Origin: Ruminococcaceae bacterium AB4001
GTDB lineage: Bacteria; Bacillota; Clostridia; Saccharofermentanales; Saccharofermentanaceae
Length of the DNA stretch: 64,000 nucleotides
Direction of reading: 5' to 3'
Assembly: GCA_000621765.1 (NCBI GenBank)
Contig: JHXJ01000011.1
Span: 1 to 64,000 of the forward strand
Positions 7,790-16,587 of the stretch are shown here, piece after piece; position 1 is the stretch's first letter, and each line of letters opens with the position of its first letter. The translations under genes were made by a program, and so were the position numbers. The notes under the pieces were generated by a model, which worked only from the letters and a program-made list of their open reading frames with translations, made no database searches and had not been told where the DNA came from.

Positions 7790-8845
7790 TTAAGTCTTTA
7801 TTCCGTATGCCTTCCTGACGAAACGGATCTTTGAGAGCAGGAAGGTTAAAAGGAACAGCCAGCAGATCTTAAAAGCTATCGTAAGCAGGAGTATGCCTAT
7901 GTGGGACGCGTCTTTTCCGAGAATGGAAGAGACGATGACCTGCCACGGGATAGTGTTCTGTTCAATGATGTGGGCGGTCAGCGCCAGGATACTGTATTTC
8001 CCCAAAAAGCGCAGGAATGAAGTCAGCTTCTTAAGCTTTAGGTCGATCAGGTAAGCTGCGCCGATCACGACGGCTGATGCGCAGATACTTTCAAAGATGT
8101 CCCAGATTCCTCGTCCCGTATCGCAGCGGACAAGCCAGAACGATCTGAAGTTTATTATGAATTCCGCCCAAAGGATGAGACAGGCGGTAAAGATCACTGC
8201 CTTGATCCATAAAGGCAGTGCGGCAAGCCTGTCTTTGTATTTTCTCCAGACATATCCCATATATATGAAGATCACCGCAGAGCACCCCGGCAGTATGCTG
8301 AGGGGCAGGAAGAAAACGTATTCGACAATGAATATGGGAAGGAATGTCAGTGCGGCGATCAGTATGATCCGCAATACAAGCGGAAGCTTTTGAATGAGCC
8401 ACACAAATATGATGCCCCAGAAGGATGCCCACAGGAACCAAATCGCTCCGATACCCGGCATGGAGAATGAATAATAAGTCCAGCTGTCACCCGCGCCGAA
8501 AAGTGAGGCTTTCATCCAGTACACTGCAGTATTTAAAGTTAATTGAGTCCCTGAACGGCTGATGATGTTTACAGTCACGGAAGATAGGATGACCAGCAGG
8601 CTGGCTATGTAATAGGGAACGATGGTCGTCCTGAATCTCTTTTTTACCAATGAAGTAAGGTCCGTGCCGGGATTAAAGAAGTAACCCGAGATCACGAGAA
8701 AAACGGGAAGGTGGAATGTGTAGACGAACCGGTCTATCCCGGGCTCACTGAGATGACCGAGAACGATCGCGATCATGCAGAGCCCGCGGGCAAGATCCAG
8801 ATAATCTATGCGCTCATTTTTCACTGCCGCGGATGAAGTGCCCAT
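7790..8845 (-). CDS. Acyltransferase 3 family membrane protein
   Basis: A 351-residue polytopic protein with about ten hydrophobic segments. It begins with RIDYLDLARGLCMIAIVLGH and continues with FVYTFHLPVFLVISGYFF, the hallmark of acyltransferase-3 (OafA/fucose 4-O-acetylase-like) proteins, where the first His and the Arg take part in acyl transfer. Such enzymes acetylate cell-surface sugars. It is transcribed away from the ABC transporter operon, with a dyad in the shared intergenic region. Its substrate cannot be inferred from neighbours. Confidence 0.85.
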   Translation of the reverse strand: MGTSSAAVKNERIDYLDLARGLCMIAIVLGHLSEPGIDRFVYTFHLPVFLVISGYFFNPGTDLTSLVKKRFRTTIVPYYIASLLVILSSVTVNIISRSGTQLTLNTAVYWMKASLFGAGDSWTYYSFSMPGIGAIWFLWASFWGIIFVWLIQKLPLVLRIILIAALTFLPIFIVEYVFFLPLSILPGCSAVIFIYMGYVWRKYKDRLAALPLWIKAVIFTACLILWAEFIINFRSFWLVRCDTGRGIWDIFESICASAVVIGAAYLIDLKLKKLTSFLRFLGKYSILALTAHIIEQNTIPWQVIVSSILGKDASHIGILLLTIAFKICWLFLLTFLLSKIRFVRKAYGIKT

Positions 8846-8903
8846 AAAGATCCGTTAACCTCTCGAAAAGAGTATCTTACAAGTGATTATATCAGACCGT
8901 CTG

Positions 8904-8925
8904 AAAGTGACTAAATTGTCACTTT
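8904..8925. promoter_or_regulatory. Inverted repeat in divergent intergenic region
   Basis: AAAGTGAC and GTCACTTT (8-bp perfect arms, 6-nt AT-rich centre) lie between the acyltransferase start (8845) and the ABC gene (8992). Size and place suit an operator for a dimeric regulator; the two-component regulator of the downstream operon is a candidate. Inference only. Confidence 0.45.
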
Positions 8926-8991
8926 GAAATTCATTTAACCTCTTCCTGTCTTTGTTACTATTGGCATAACACTTGATAAGGAGATTTCAAA

Positions 8992-9696
8992 ATGGAATTG
9001 CTCAGATGTGAGAATATAAGCAAAGTGTATGGCACGGGCGAGAGTAAGACAGTTGCGCTTGACGATGTATCCTTTTCCGTAGAAAAGGGTGAATTCATCT
9101 CGATAGTAGGCGCTTCAGGATCAGGAAAGTCTACTCTGCTCCACATCATCGGAGGTGTCGATAAGCCGACGTCGGGAAAAGTATTCATCAACGGAACGGA
9201 TATCCACTCCAACAGCGAGGATAAGCTCGCAATATTCAGAAGAAGACATATCGGTCTTGTATACCAGTTTTACAATCTCATTCCCGAACTTAATGTGGAC
9301 GAGAATATCGTTCTGCCGCATATGCTCGACGGAAGAAAACCTGATAAGGAAAGACTCGACAAGATCGTCGAATACCTGGGACTTAGTGACAGGAGAAGCC
9401 ACCTCCCGAATGAGTTATCGGGCGGACAGCAGCAGAGGGCATCAATCGGAAGAGCATTGTTTTCGAAGCCTGAACTCCTTCTGGCAGATGAGCCGACAGG
9501 CAACCTCGACAGGAAGAACAGCAAAGAGATCGTCGAGCTGCTCAAGGAATCGAACCGCCAATTCGGTCAGACGCTGATCCTTATCACTCACGATGAGAAC
9601 ATCGCGCTTCAGGCAGACAGGATCATATACATGGAAGACGGACGCATCATCAAAGATGACCGCATCCGCGTAACGGATATTAGAGGCCGCGAATAA
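8992..9696 (+). CDS. ABC transporter ATP-binding protein (MacB/LolD/BceA type)
   Basis: A 234-residue nucleotide-binding subunit with Walker A GASGSGKST (residues 42-50), Q-loop region VYQFYNLIPELNVDENI, signature LSGGQQQRASIGRAL, Walker B LLLADEPTGNLD and the H-loop ITHD. The NLIPELNV segment is typical of ATPases that work with FtsX-type permeases. It is the first gene of an operon with an FtsX-like permease, a response regulator and a histidine kinase, the arrangement of peptide-antibiotic detoxification or surface-stress modules. A good AAGGAG ribosome site precedes the ATG. Confidence 0.92.
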   Translation: MELLRCENISKVYGTGESKTVALDDVSFSVEKGEFISIVGASGSGKSTLLHIIGGVDKPTSGKVFINGTDIHSNSEDKLAIFRRRHIGLVYQFYNLIPELNVDENIVLPHMLDGRKPDKERLDKIVEYLGLSDRRSHLPNELSGGQQQRASIGRALFSKPELLLADEPTGNLDRKNSKEIVELLKESNRQFGQTLILITHDENIALQADRIIYMEDGRIIKDDRIRVTDIRGRE

Positions 9697-9732
9697 TGGG
9701 GAAAGGCTGACAGATAACAGGAAATCAGGATT

Positions 9733-12585
9733 ATGAGAAACACAAAGATAATTCATCAGGTGACATTCAAACACATGAAGATGAATGCCAAGCGCACGGT
9801 CTTATCGGTTGTCGGCATTGCGCTTATGGTAATGCTCCTCACATGCGTGCTCGTGGGCAAGGACACTGCATTTAAATATTTTACCGAGCTCGCTGCCAAG
9901 GAATCCGGCGCATATCATTTTGCAGTCTATAACATCGACAAAGATCAGCTCGAGACGATCAGGAATTATGATGAGGTTACTGATGTTGCGGTAACTGAAG
10001 ACCTGAAGTATACAGAGTTCGGTCAGACAGGAAATCCGGAAAGACCTTTCATTAACCTCAGAAGATATTCTCCCGAAGCAATGGAGTGGATGAATATCGA
10101 AGTGGTCGAAGGAAGACTTCCTGAGAATTCGAATGAGATAGTCATCAGCGTATCTGCTGTTGATGAAGGCTCTACGGTTAAGGTCGGTGATAAGATCGAC
10201 TGTGAGACTTTTACAAGATACTGGATCTATACGAATGATAACGGATCTACTGTTATTCCGTTCCCTTTCTTAGAGCTTCCTGCAGGCGAGAAGGTAGAAC
10301 TTCCCTTTAACATGTTCTATTTTGTTCCCGGTGATGAATTCTACGAGACTCATGAAGAGATCCATGAACCCACAGGTTTTTCACAGGAGATGACTGTTGT
10401 CGGAATTATTAAATCTCCGGCTTTTGAGAATCCCGGATATGCCTGGTATGCAGCTATTTCCACGGTAGATGTCGAGAACCTTCAGAGCGAAACATTCAAT
10501 GCGCTCCTCATGACCAAGACAGGTTCCATTGATAACGAGTTTTATTTTAAGCTCCGTGAACTGGTCGGCGTCGATAACTACGAACCAAACGATGGAGTAC
10601 TCATTTTCTCAGGTGGTTCAGGTGATGAGGCTCTGAATTACATTGCGACAGCAGCCCAGGGTTTCTTTATCGTGCTTATCGTATTGATATCCATCATGCT
10701 CATCTACAATGTTTTCGCGATCTCGTACGATGAGAGAGCAAAATATCTCGGCATGTTATCTTCTGTCGGTGCGACAGGAAAGCAGAAGAGAAGTTCTGTA
10801 TATTTTGAAGCCATGGTACTCCTTATACCGGCACTTCCGGCCGGATTTGCTGCAGGTCTTGTTGCAGTTAAGGCAGCTGCCCAGGCAGCTGGCCCGATGG
10901 CCATGAGACTGTTCAATTTTGACGGTAACGGAATACTGGATTTGTCGCCTTCTCTCGATATAAGGTTTTTGTCGGTTATCGCAGTGATCTTTTTAAGCAT
11001 CGCAACTGTTTTTATCTCTGCGCTGATCCCTGCCCACAAGATCAGCAAGGTCGGTCCCATTGAGAGCATCAGAGGTAATAAGAAGGCGTCCAAGCATAAA
11101 GGATCAAAGAACCCCGATAAGTTCATCAACAGGTCTGCAGCTTGTATGCTGTCTTCAAGATTACTGAAGAACGATAAGAGCAAATCCTTCGGCATTATCA
11201 GAGCCGTTGCTATTTTCTTCCTGGTTACGGTGGTCGTTAATTTTGCGGCTATGCTGATCGTCAGCATGGTGGATTTTAAACTCCGTGATAACGATATTTC
11301 TTTTACTTACTATAAAGACAGGGGATATTGCATGACGGTCCAGGGTACCGAAGAGCCTTTTGATACGGAAGGTTTCGTCCAGGAACTGAAAAAGATGGAC
11401 GGTGTATCTGACGTCTCTATCGTAAAGGACAGCTTTTTCTCTCTTTATATAAATGAAGAATCCTTAAGTGAAGAATACTGGGAAGACTTATACGAGATCA
11501 TCAGCCTTTACTACGATCCCGGCGAGTATTCGGTTGAGGAGTTTAATGAGAACTTCCGATACAACGATGCCAGATTTGCGGCAGGTGTCGGTTTCACGGC
11601 AGTTGAGGATGAGGTTTTCGCGAAGCTCGCAAAGGAAACAGGCGCGTTATCATACGGCGAAGATGAGATGCCCTGCATTGTCTTAAACGAAGCTGCGGTA
11701 TCTACGACTTCTTTCAGAGTTTCAGGACGGAGCGCAAGAAATTTCAGGTATTTGGAGGTTACAAATCCCGTTACTGTAAACGCGGGCGAGATCCTTCCTT
11801 TGTATACGATGTGCATTTCAAGAGCGGAAGCTGAAGAGATGGGATACGATACTTCTGAGATGGTATTCCCTGAGATAGAGCTCGAAGGTCCTGCTGAATT
11901 CAGGGTAATAGGTAAGGTCAAGTCTGAAGACGTCAAGGATTATTACAGCGGTTCCGGAGATATGGCGATCCACATTATCGTTCCGATGAGCGTTGCTGAT
12001 TACGTTGATAAGATCAATGTCTCACAGCTTGATTCACTTATATTCTTCAATTGCAGCAGTACCAAAACTCTTCAGGTATTGTCGGAAACGGCAGATACTA
12101 TGGAAGCTGAAGGAAGATATGCGCACATGTTCTCAACGGCTAATCCGGTTGCTGAATATAAGGATATCATCTCGTATCTTATCAGGGTCGTGCTTGTAGT
12201 ATTCACTGCTATTTCATCTGCCATCTGTCTTCTCAATGTATACAGCTCAATATCTGCGCTTATCGTATCGAGAAGAAAGCATTTCGCGATTTTGAAATCA
12301 ATGGGATCCACTTTTAAGCAGATGTTATCGGCTGAGATCCTTGAGAGTCTGGGAATGCTCATAAGATCGTTTGTCATATCTGTTCCGCTGGCAGCTCTCA
12401 TCTGCTGGGGGCTTACGAAGACACTCGTATCAAGATTCGGATATTTCACGGTAAATGTTCCGGTGGCAGAGTCAGCCTGCCTTCTGGTAATAATCGTTGC
12501 AGTGGTTCTTCTCATGACGGTTTTCTGCTTAAAACGCGAAAACAAGATTGATATAATTGAGGAGATCAAACGAGAGAGCATCTGA
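9733..12585 (+). CDS. FtsX-like ABC transporter permease
   Basis: A 950-residue permease: N-terminal transmembrane helix, a large extracytoplasmic domain of about 260 residues, three helices around residues 300-430 including the FtsX-domain cytoplasmic loop (YDERAKYLGMLSSVGATGKQ), a second helix near 495-515, another large extracellular domain, and three C-terminal helices with RKHFAILKSMGSTFKQM. This two-FtsX-domain layout fits macrolide or lipoprotein-type exporters rather than BceB, whose single large loop lies near the C-terminus. It lies 36 nt after the ATPase gene and 3 nt before the response regulator. Probable role: export of, or resistance to, surface-active compounds; substrate unknown. 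Confidence 0.85.
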   Translation: MRNTKIIHQVTFKHMKMNAKRTVLSVVGIALMVMLLTCVLVGKDTAFKYFTELAAKESGAYHFAVYNIDKDQLETIRNYDEVTDVAVTEDLKYTEFGQTGNPERPFINLRRYSPEAMEWMNIEVVEGRLPENSNEIVISVSAVDEGSTVKVGDKIDCETFTRYWIYTNDNGSTVIPFPFLELPAGEKVELPFNMFYFVPGDEFYETHEEIHEPTGFSQEMTVVGIIKSPAFENPGYAWYAAISTVDVENLQSETFNALLMTKTGSIDNEFYFKLRELVGVDNYEPNDGVLIFSGGSGDEALNYIATAAQGFFIVLIVLISIMLIYNVFAISYDERAKYLGMLSSVGATGKQKRSSVYFEAMVLLIPALPAGFAAGLVAVKAAAQAAGPMAMRLFNFDGNGILDLSPSLDIRFLSVIAVIFLSIATVFISALIPAHKISKVGPIESIRGNKKASKHKGSKNPDKFINRSAACMLSSRLLKNDKSKSFGIIRAVAIFFLVTVVVNFAAMLIVSMVDFKLRDNDISFTYYKDRGYCMTVQGTEEPFDTEGFVQELKKMDGVSDVSIVKDSFFSLYINEESLSEEYWEDLYEIISLYYDPGEYSVEEFNENFRYNDARFAAGVGFTAVEDEVFAKLAKETGALSYGEDEMPCIVLNEAAVSTTSFRVSGRSARNFRYLEVTNPVTVNAGEILPLYTMCISRAEAEEMGYDTSEMVFPEIELEGPAEFRVIGKVKSEDVKDYYSGSGDMAIHIIVPMSVADYVDKINVSQLDSLIFFNCSSTKTLQVLSETADTMEAEGRYAHMFSTANPVAEYKDIISYLIRVVLVVFTAISSAICLLNVYSSISALIVSRRKHFAILKSMGSTFKQMLSAEILESLGMLIRSFVISVPLAALICWGLTKTLVSRFGYFTVNVPVAESACLLVIIVAVVLLMTVFCLKRENKIDIIEEIKRESI

Positions 12586-12588
12586 CAG

Positions 12589-13263
12589 ATGGTATTAGTA
12601 GTAGAAGACGACAGCATAATCGCAGAAGGTTTGAAACTTGCATTAACAGGCGAGGGTATGGAAGTTACCCTCGCTTCTTCTGTTGCCGAAGCATTTGCGG
12701 CTTTGGAGAGTGAGGAGCCAGACAGGAAGATCGATTTCTGCCTTCTCGACATGACGCTCCCTGACGGCAACGGCATGGAGATCTGCACCAAGGTCCGTGA
12801 GACATCCGAGATGCCCGTGATCTTCCTCACCGCAATGGACGATGAGATCCATACCGTGCTGGCATTCGACAAAGGCGCGGACGATTATATCTCTAAGCCT
12901 TTCCACATCAAGGAACTGATCGCGCGCATGAAGAGACTGATGAAGCGCACCAGATCTGCTACCAATACGCTCTGCATGATCGGCGAAAACAAAGTCGATA
13001 TCGCGAACGCGAAAATGTACAGGGGCGGCGAGGAAGTTGCCCTTACCGCCATGGAATATAAGCTCCTCCTCGTATTCATAAACCATGCCGGAGAGATAAT
13101 GGACAGGGACCAGATCCTCAATATCCTCTGGGACGATGTCGGAAGTTTTGTCAACGACAACACCCTGACTGTCTATATCAAGAGACTTAGGAGCAAGCTT
13201 GATGACGACGACGGAAAGCTCATCGAGACATTAAGAGGGCAGGGGTACAGACTTAACCTATGA
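12589..13263 (+). CDS. OmpR-family response regulator
   Basis: The 224-residue protein has a receiver domain (VLVVEDDSII with the acidic pocket, phosphoacceptor Asp in FCLLDMTLPDGNG near residue 52, Lys in DYISKPF) and a C-terminal winged helix (LTAMEYKLLLVFINHAGEIM ... VYIKRLRSKLDD ... RGQGYRL). It overlaps the kinase gene by 4 nt and follows the permease by 3 nt, so all four genes probably form one operon. It likely controls the transporter operon. The upstream ribosome site is weak, consistent with translational coupling. Confidence 0.93.
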   Translation: MVLVVEDDSIIAEGLKLALTGEGMEVTLASSVAEAFAALESEEPDRKIDFCLLDMTLPDGNGMEICTKVRETSEMPVIFLTAMDDEIHTVLAFDKGADDYISKPFHIKELIARMKRLMKRTRSATNTLCMIGENKVDIANAKMYRGGEEVALTAMEYKLLLVFINHAGEIMDRDQILNILWDDVGSFVNDNTLTVYIKRLRSKLDDDDGKLIETLRGQGYRLNL

Positions 13264-14189
13264 ATCCCTTTGTCATTCTTTCAATTATCCTGGCTTTATG
13301 CGTGATCGCTCTCGTGATCTATATCATCGCGGATAAGATCAAGACCAGGAAAGAGATCGATGAACTTATCGATTTCCTGACTAAAGCGCAGGACCGTGAT
13401 GAATTCCCTGAATTGGGACTTGAAGCTGAAGGCCGCATGAAGATCTTAAGAAGCGAGATCTTTAAGCTTGCGACCACCTTACGCGAGCAGTATGCAGGTG
13501 AGGTCAGGAAGAATACCTACATGGCAGAAATGCTCTCAAACATCTCCCACCAGATAAAGACACCTCTTACCGCGATAAATCTCATGACTGATGCATTGAA
13601 GAACGGCAATCTCGATGAGGCCCAGCGCCGCCGCTGCATAGCAAACATCGAGGCCCAGACAGACCACATCACCTGGCTTGTCAGAACTCTTCTCACCCTG
13701 GCCGAGATCGATGCCGGCGTGCTCGTTCTCAAGAAAGAGGACGTCGCCGTAAAAGACCTTATCGGTGAGATAGTTTCAAGTATCGCAATAGAAGCAGACA
13801 TCAAGGATGTGTCAATTGATGTTTCTATTCCTGACGGAAACAGGATCACCTGCGACAGACGCTGGACACTGGAAGCATTTTCCAACATCATCAAGAACTC
13901 ACTGCAGCATACGGAAGCCGGCGGCTCTATCAAGATATCTTCGGAAGACACAAATCTCTCGGTCAATATCCGCATTGAAGACAACGGCTGCGGCATATCC
14001 AAAAAGGATCTTCCACATATCTTTGACCGTTTCTATCACGGCGAAAAGTCCGATCCCAACAGCAACGGCATAGGCCTTTCCCTTGCTAAACAGATAATAA
14101 ACACCCAGAACGGTACGATCTCGTGCGAGAGTGAGCAGGGCAAAGGTACTGTTTTCGAGATAAAAATATATAAATCTGCAACTGTGTGA
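13260..14189 (+). CDS. Sensor histidine kinase
   Basis: A 309-residue kinase with one clear N-terminal membrane helix (VILSIILALCVIALVIYIIA) and almost no extracytoplasmic part. The H-box is MLSNISHQIKTPLTAI (His near residue 97), followed by N-box IKNSLQH, G1 DNGCGIS, F-box IFDRFYHG and G2 NGIGLSLAKQI, so catalytic motifs are complete. The lack of an input domain suggests that it reads the state of the neighbouring transporter or the membrane, as in peptide-sensing modules. Overlap with the regulator gene supports pairing. Confidence 0.92.
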   Translation: MNPFVILSIILALCVIALVIYIIADKIKTRKEIDELIDFLTKAQDRDEFPELGLEAEGRMKILRSEIFKLATTLREQYAGEVRKNTYMAEMLSNISHQIKTPLTAINLMTDALKNGNLDEAQRRRCIANIEAQTDHITWLVRTLLTLAEIDAGVLVLKKEDVAVKDLIGEIVSSIAIEADIKDVSIDVSIPDGNRITCDRRWTLEAFSNIIKNSLQHTEAGGSIKISSEDTNLSVNIRIEDNGCGISKKDLPHIFDRFYHGEKSDPNSNGIGLSLAKQIINTQNGTISCESEQGKGTVFEIKIYKSATV

Positions 14190-14198
14190 AAAACCTTG

Positions 14199-14223
14199 TA
14201 TAATAGTGTCCGTGCAAATTTGC
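14199..14223 (+). promoter_or_regulatory. -10 element and leader of the cysteine synthase gene
   Basis: TATAAT at 14199-14204 starts just after the kinase stop; no good -35 was found. A short palindrome GCAAATTTGC (14214-14223) lies between it and the AAGGAGCGGAG ribosome site. Confidence 0.45.
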
Positions 14224-14241
14224 AAGGAGCGGAGTAATCTG

Positions 14242-15174
14242 ATGATCTACAACAATATTCTTGAGGCTATCGGCAATACGCCTCTGATCAAACTCAATCA
14301 CATAGTACCCGAAGGTGCTGCTGATATATTTGTTAAGAATGAGGGCCTTGATGTCGGAGGTTCGATCAAGACGCGCACTGCGCTCAACATGATCGAGCGT
14401 GCCGAGAAGGAAGGAAAACTCAACAAGGATTCAATTATCGTTGAGCCCACGAGCGGCAACCAGGGTATTGGACTTGCCCTGATCGGTGCAGTTAAAGGCT
14501 ACCGCACGATAATCGTCATGCCCGATTCCGTAAGTCACGAGAGATCAATGCTCGTAAAGCATTACGGGGCAGAAGTCGTTCTTATCCATGACGCCGGCGA
14601 CATCGGCAAGGCAATCGAAGAGTGCCGCATCAAGGCCGAAGAGATCGCCGCATCCGATCCCCGCGTATTTATCCCGCAGCAGTTCGAGAATCCCGCTAAC
14701 ACTGAAGCACAGTATGCATATACCGCCAAAGAGATCCTTGAAGCCATGGACGGCCGCGTTATCGACGGTTTCTGCTCAGGCATCGGCACCGGCGGAACAA
14801 TCACCGGCATCGGCCACGCATTAAAAGAAGTTAATCCTTCGACAGTTATCTGGGCGGCTGAGCCCGAGAACGCTGCGATCCTTTCCGGCGGTTCGATCGG
14901 CACCCATGTCCAGATGGGCATCGGCGACGGCCTCATCCCCGGCATCCTTGATACCAAAGTTTACGATGACATCTGCATCATCACAGACGAAGAGGCCATC
15001 AACACTTCACGTGAACTTACACGCAAAGAGGGCATGATGTGCGGTATCTCATCAGGCACCAATGTCGCCTGCGCGATCAAGCTCGCCATGAAGCTCGGCC
15101 CGGGCAAGACAGTTGTCACGGTACTTCCTGACACGGCAGAGAGATATTTCTCCACACCGCTGTTTGAAGAATAA
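14242..15174 (+). CDS. cysK: Cysteine synthase family PLP enzyme (O-acetylserine thiol-lyase)
   Basis: A 310-residue fold-type II PLP enzyme. The PLP lysine lies in VGGSIKTRTAL (usually PGGSIKDR), the phosphate-binding and substrate loop in EPTSGNQGIGLA (usually SGNTGIG), and the cofactor glycine loop in GIGTGGTITGIG. The family makes cysteine from O-acetylserine and sulfide. The GTG at 14206 is in frame, but the ATG at 14242 has AAGGAGCGGAG at the right distance. It stands alone between its own -10 element and a strong terminator. Small differences from canonical CysK motifs leave room for a related beta-replacement activity. Confidence 0.85.
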   Translation: MIYNNILEAIGNTPLIKLNHIVPEGAADIFVKNEGLDVGGSIKTRTALNMIERAEKEGKLNKDSIIVEPTSGNQGIGLALIGAVKGYRTIIVMPDSVSHERSMLVKHYGAEVVLIHDAGDIGKAIEECRIKAEEIAASDPRVFIPQQFENPANTEAQYAYTAKEILEAMDGRVIDGFCSGIGTGGTITGIGHALKEVNPSTVIWAAEPENAAILSGGSIGTHVQMGIGDGLIPGILDTKVYDDICIITDEEAINTSRELTRKEGMMCGISSGTNVACAIKLAMKLGPGKTVVTVLPDTAERYFSTPLFEE

Positions 15175-15200
15175 GATTTTTGAAAAGTTTTCTATGCATG

Positions 15201-15225
15201 CATCCGGCTTCGGCCGGATGTTTTT
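15201..15225 (+). terminator. Rho-independent terminator of cysK
   Basis: CATCCGGC-TTCG-GCCGGATG, a perfect 8-bp stem with a stable UUCG loop, followed by TTTTT. Confidence 0.9.
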
Positions 15226-15244
15226 GCTTAAATTGTTCACATTT

Positions 15245-15352
15245 GGTGACTTTCTAAGGTCTGAAAAGTCACCAAAAAGTCACCAACAGCGAAAAATGAC
15301 TTCAGTGGTGACTTTTCGACCCTCTCTGAGTCACCAAAACGCATACAGTGTA
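15245..15352. repeat. Keyed inverted-repeat array A (keyword GGTGAC)
   Basis: This 397-nt gap after cysK has no gene. GGTGACTTT occurs at 15245-15253 and 15307-15315; its reverse complement AAAGTCACC at 15265-15273 and 15276-15284, and GTCACC at 15330-15335. The first part reads keyword, 11-nt loop, inverse, AA, inverse, AACAGCG. The second is a hairpin with loop TTTTCGACCCTCTCTGA. Flanks and loop of the second hairpin match array C at 21911-21975, where the stem sequence differs by compensatory changes. The rest of the gap to about 15480 shows no recognisable feature. Confidence 0.75.
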
Positions 15353-15494
15353 TAGATCTTTCTGAGGGGGTCTGCTTTTGCGTTCCCGCTTGAAACCTCG
15401 GTTAAATGCTCGGCGTCCGCCGGGCAAATCGCCGTGCTTTTCGAATGTTCAGGAGGATTCAAATAAGGCATGAAGGCTATTCATACTTGCAAAA

Positions 15495-15521
15495 ACACCC
15501 AAAAGGTGTAAAAATACACCC
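15495..15521 (+). promoter_or_regulatory. Candidate operator upstream of the XRE regulator
   Basis: ACACC-CAAAA-GGTGT (15495-15509) followed by a further TACACCC (15515-15521), about 50 nt before the XRE gene. It could be an autoregulatory site; there is no direct evidence. Confidence 0.35.
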
Positions 15522-15571
15522 AAAGTAACAAATGACAAAGCTAACCGCCGCATAAAAGCAGGAAAAAGGAT

Positions 15572-16027
15572 ATGAAGCGCGAAGAATTCATCAATTCAGT
15601 GAGCAGCAAGCTCAAGCTTATCAGAACTGAGTACGGGATTACCCAGGAAGTGATGAGCGATATGCTCGGCATATCCAAAAAGACGCTTGTCGAGACCGAG
15701 AAGGGCAGGCGCGTGCTTTCATGGACGGAGACCATTGCCGTCGCCACGGTCTTTGAGAAAAGCGAAGTGCTTCAGGGAATAACGGGTGGGGAACCCGGGG
15801 ACGTTATCCACGCGATTGCATTTGAGGACAGGAACATACAGTATCCGCCGACTATGGGCGGGAAAGTGTGGTGGCGGGTGATCGATGAAAAAGGCGGTTA
15901 CATTCTTCAGCAGAATTACGTTACAGGCCACTACAGGCTTTTGGATAAGAATGATTGCAGGCTGATCTCTTCGTTTGACAGAAACGAAGTTGAAGAATAC
16001 AGAGATTCATTGGGAGGTAATCAATGA
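15572..16027 (+). CDS. Helix-turn-helix (XRE-like) transcriptional regulator
   Basis: A 151-residue protein with an N-terminal XRE-type helix-turn-helix (KLKLIRTEYGITQEVMSDMLGISKKTLVETEKGRR, residues about 12-46) and a C-terminal region of about 80 residues that I do not recognise (GKVWWRVIDEKGGYILQQNY). The latter includes many aromatic residues and may bind a ligand or partner. The stop overlaps the start of the first small membrane protein (ATGA), so it leads a cassette of three small membrane proteins and a PstS-like protein, which it likely controls. Confidence 0.78.
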   Translation: MKREEFINSVSSKLKLIRTEYGITQEVMSDMLGISKKTLVETEKGRRVLSWTETIAVATVFEKSEVLQGITGGEPGDVIHAIAFEDRNIQYPPTMGGKVWWRVIDEKGGYILQQNYVTGHYRLLDKNDCRLISSFDRNEVEEYRDSLGGNQ

Positions 16028-16272
16028 GACCGGCATTTGATTTTGCAGAGTTTTTTTATGATGTAATCGGAATTGCTGTTTGGACAGCACCGGTTGTTCT
16101 GTTTATTCTTTTTCTGGTCCTTTTCATCGTGAATCTTCGTAAGATCAGGAAAGCGGGGGCAAGGCCGGCAAAGGCGATCGTATTCGGAAGCCTTTCAGGG
16201 TTCTTCCTGCTCGCTTCAATCGCTGAAGTTCTGATGATGTTGTCACTTGCTGCTGCGGTAGCGCACATGTAA
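16024..16272 (+). CDS. Small membrane protein, first of a paralogous pair
   Basis: An 82-residue protein with two predicted membrane helices (about residues 17-38 and 56-78) joined by a basic loop (NLRKIRKAGARPAKAIVFGS). A GGGAGG ribosome site lies inside the end of the regulator gene. It resembles the next gene in layout and in the ending AxAVAHM, so the two arose by duplication. No known family recognised. Function is unknown; co-transcription suggests a shared membrane role with the PstS-like protein. Confidence 0.7.
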   Translation: MRPAFDFAEFFYDVIGIAVWTAPVVLFILFLVLFIVNLRKIRKAGARPAKAIVFGSLSGFFLLASIAEVLMMLSLAAAVAHM

Positions 16273-16307
16273 GCCCGGGGCAGAAAAGCAAATATGGAGG
16301 TATGAAA

Positions 16308-16577
16308 ATGGATATTTTATCAGCACTTATGATGGCATCGAACACTTGGGAGAGGATAGGAAACGCTATTTACTCCTTTGTGCTTCTCGGATCCATTCCG
16401 GTTATCTTTATCGTTTTCCTGACTCTATTCATTATTCAGGTCTGGAAAGTGAAGAAAAAGGGCGCAGGGAAGACAAAAGCCGTAGTATTTGGCTGTATTT
16501 CAGGATACTTTCTGCTCTGCACCATTGGCGAGATTGCTGTAGTTGCAATGCTCGCGTCAGCAGTAGCTCACATGTGA
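16308..16577 (+). CDS. Small membrane protein, second of a paralogous pair
   Basis: An 89-residue protein with two membrane helices around a basic loop (QVWKVKKKGAGKTKAVVFGC), ending in ASAVAHM like the preceding protein. The ATG at 16308 is chosen over 16302 because GGAGG (16296-16300) is 7 nt from it but only 1 nt from the earlier ATG. Function unknown. Confidence 0.7.
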   Translation: MDILSALMMASNTWERIGNAIYSFVLLGSIPVIFIVFLTLFIIQVWKVKKKGAGKTKAVVFGCISGYFLLCTIGEIAVVAMLASAVAHM

Positions 16578-16587
16578 GGCATTTATT

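Noticed and set aside
9733-12585. BceB-type bacitracin permease
   Set aside because: The protein has two large extracellular domains and is 950 residues long, whereas BceB has one such domain and about 650 residues.
12072-12872. Antisense frame of 266 codons across the permease and regulator genes
   Set aside because: Overlaps two well-supported genes and shows low-complexity Ser-rich sequence.
15245-15352. Integron attC site or ordinary MITE
   Set aside because: No integrase gene or cassette order is seen. A MITE would keep its arm sequence between copies, whereas here the arms change and the loop is kept.
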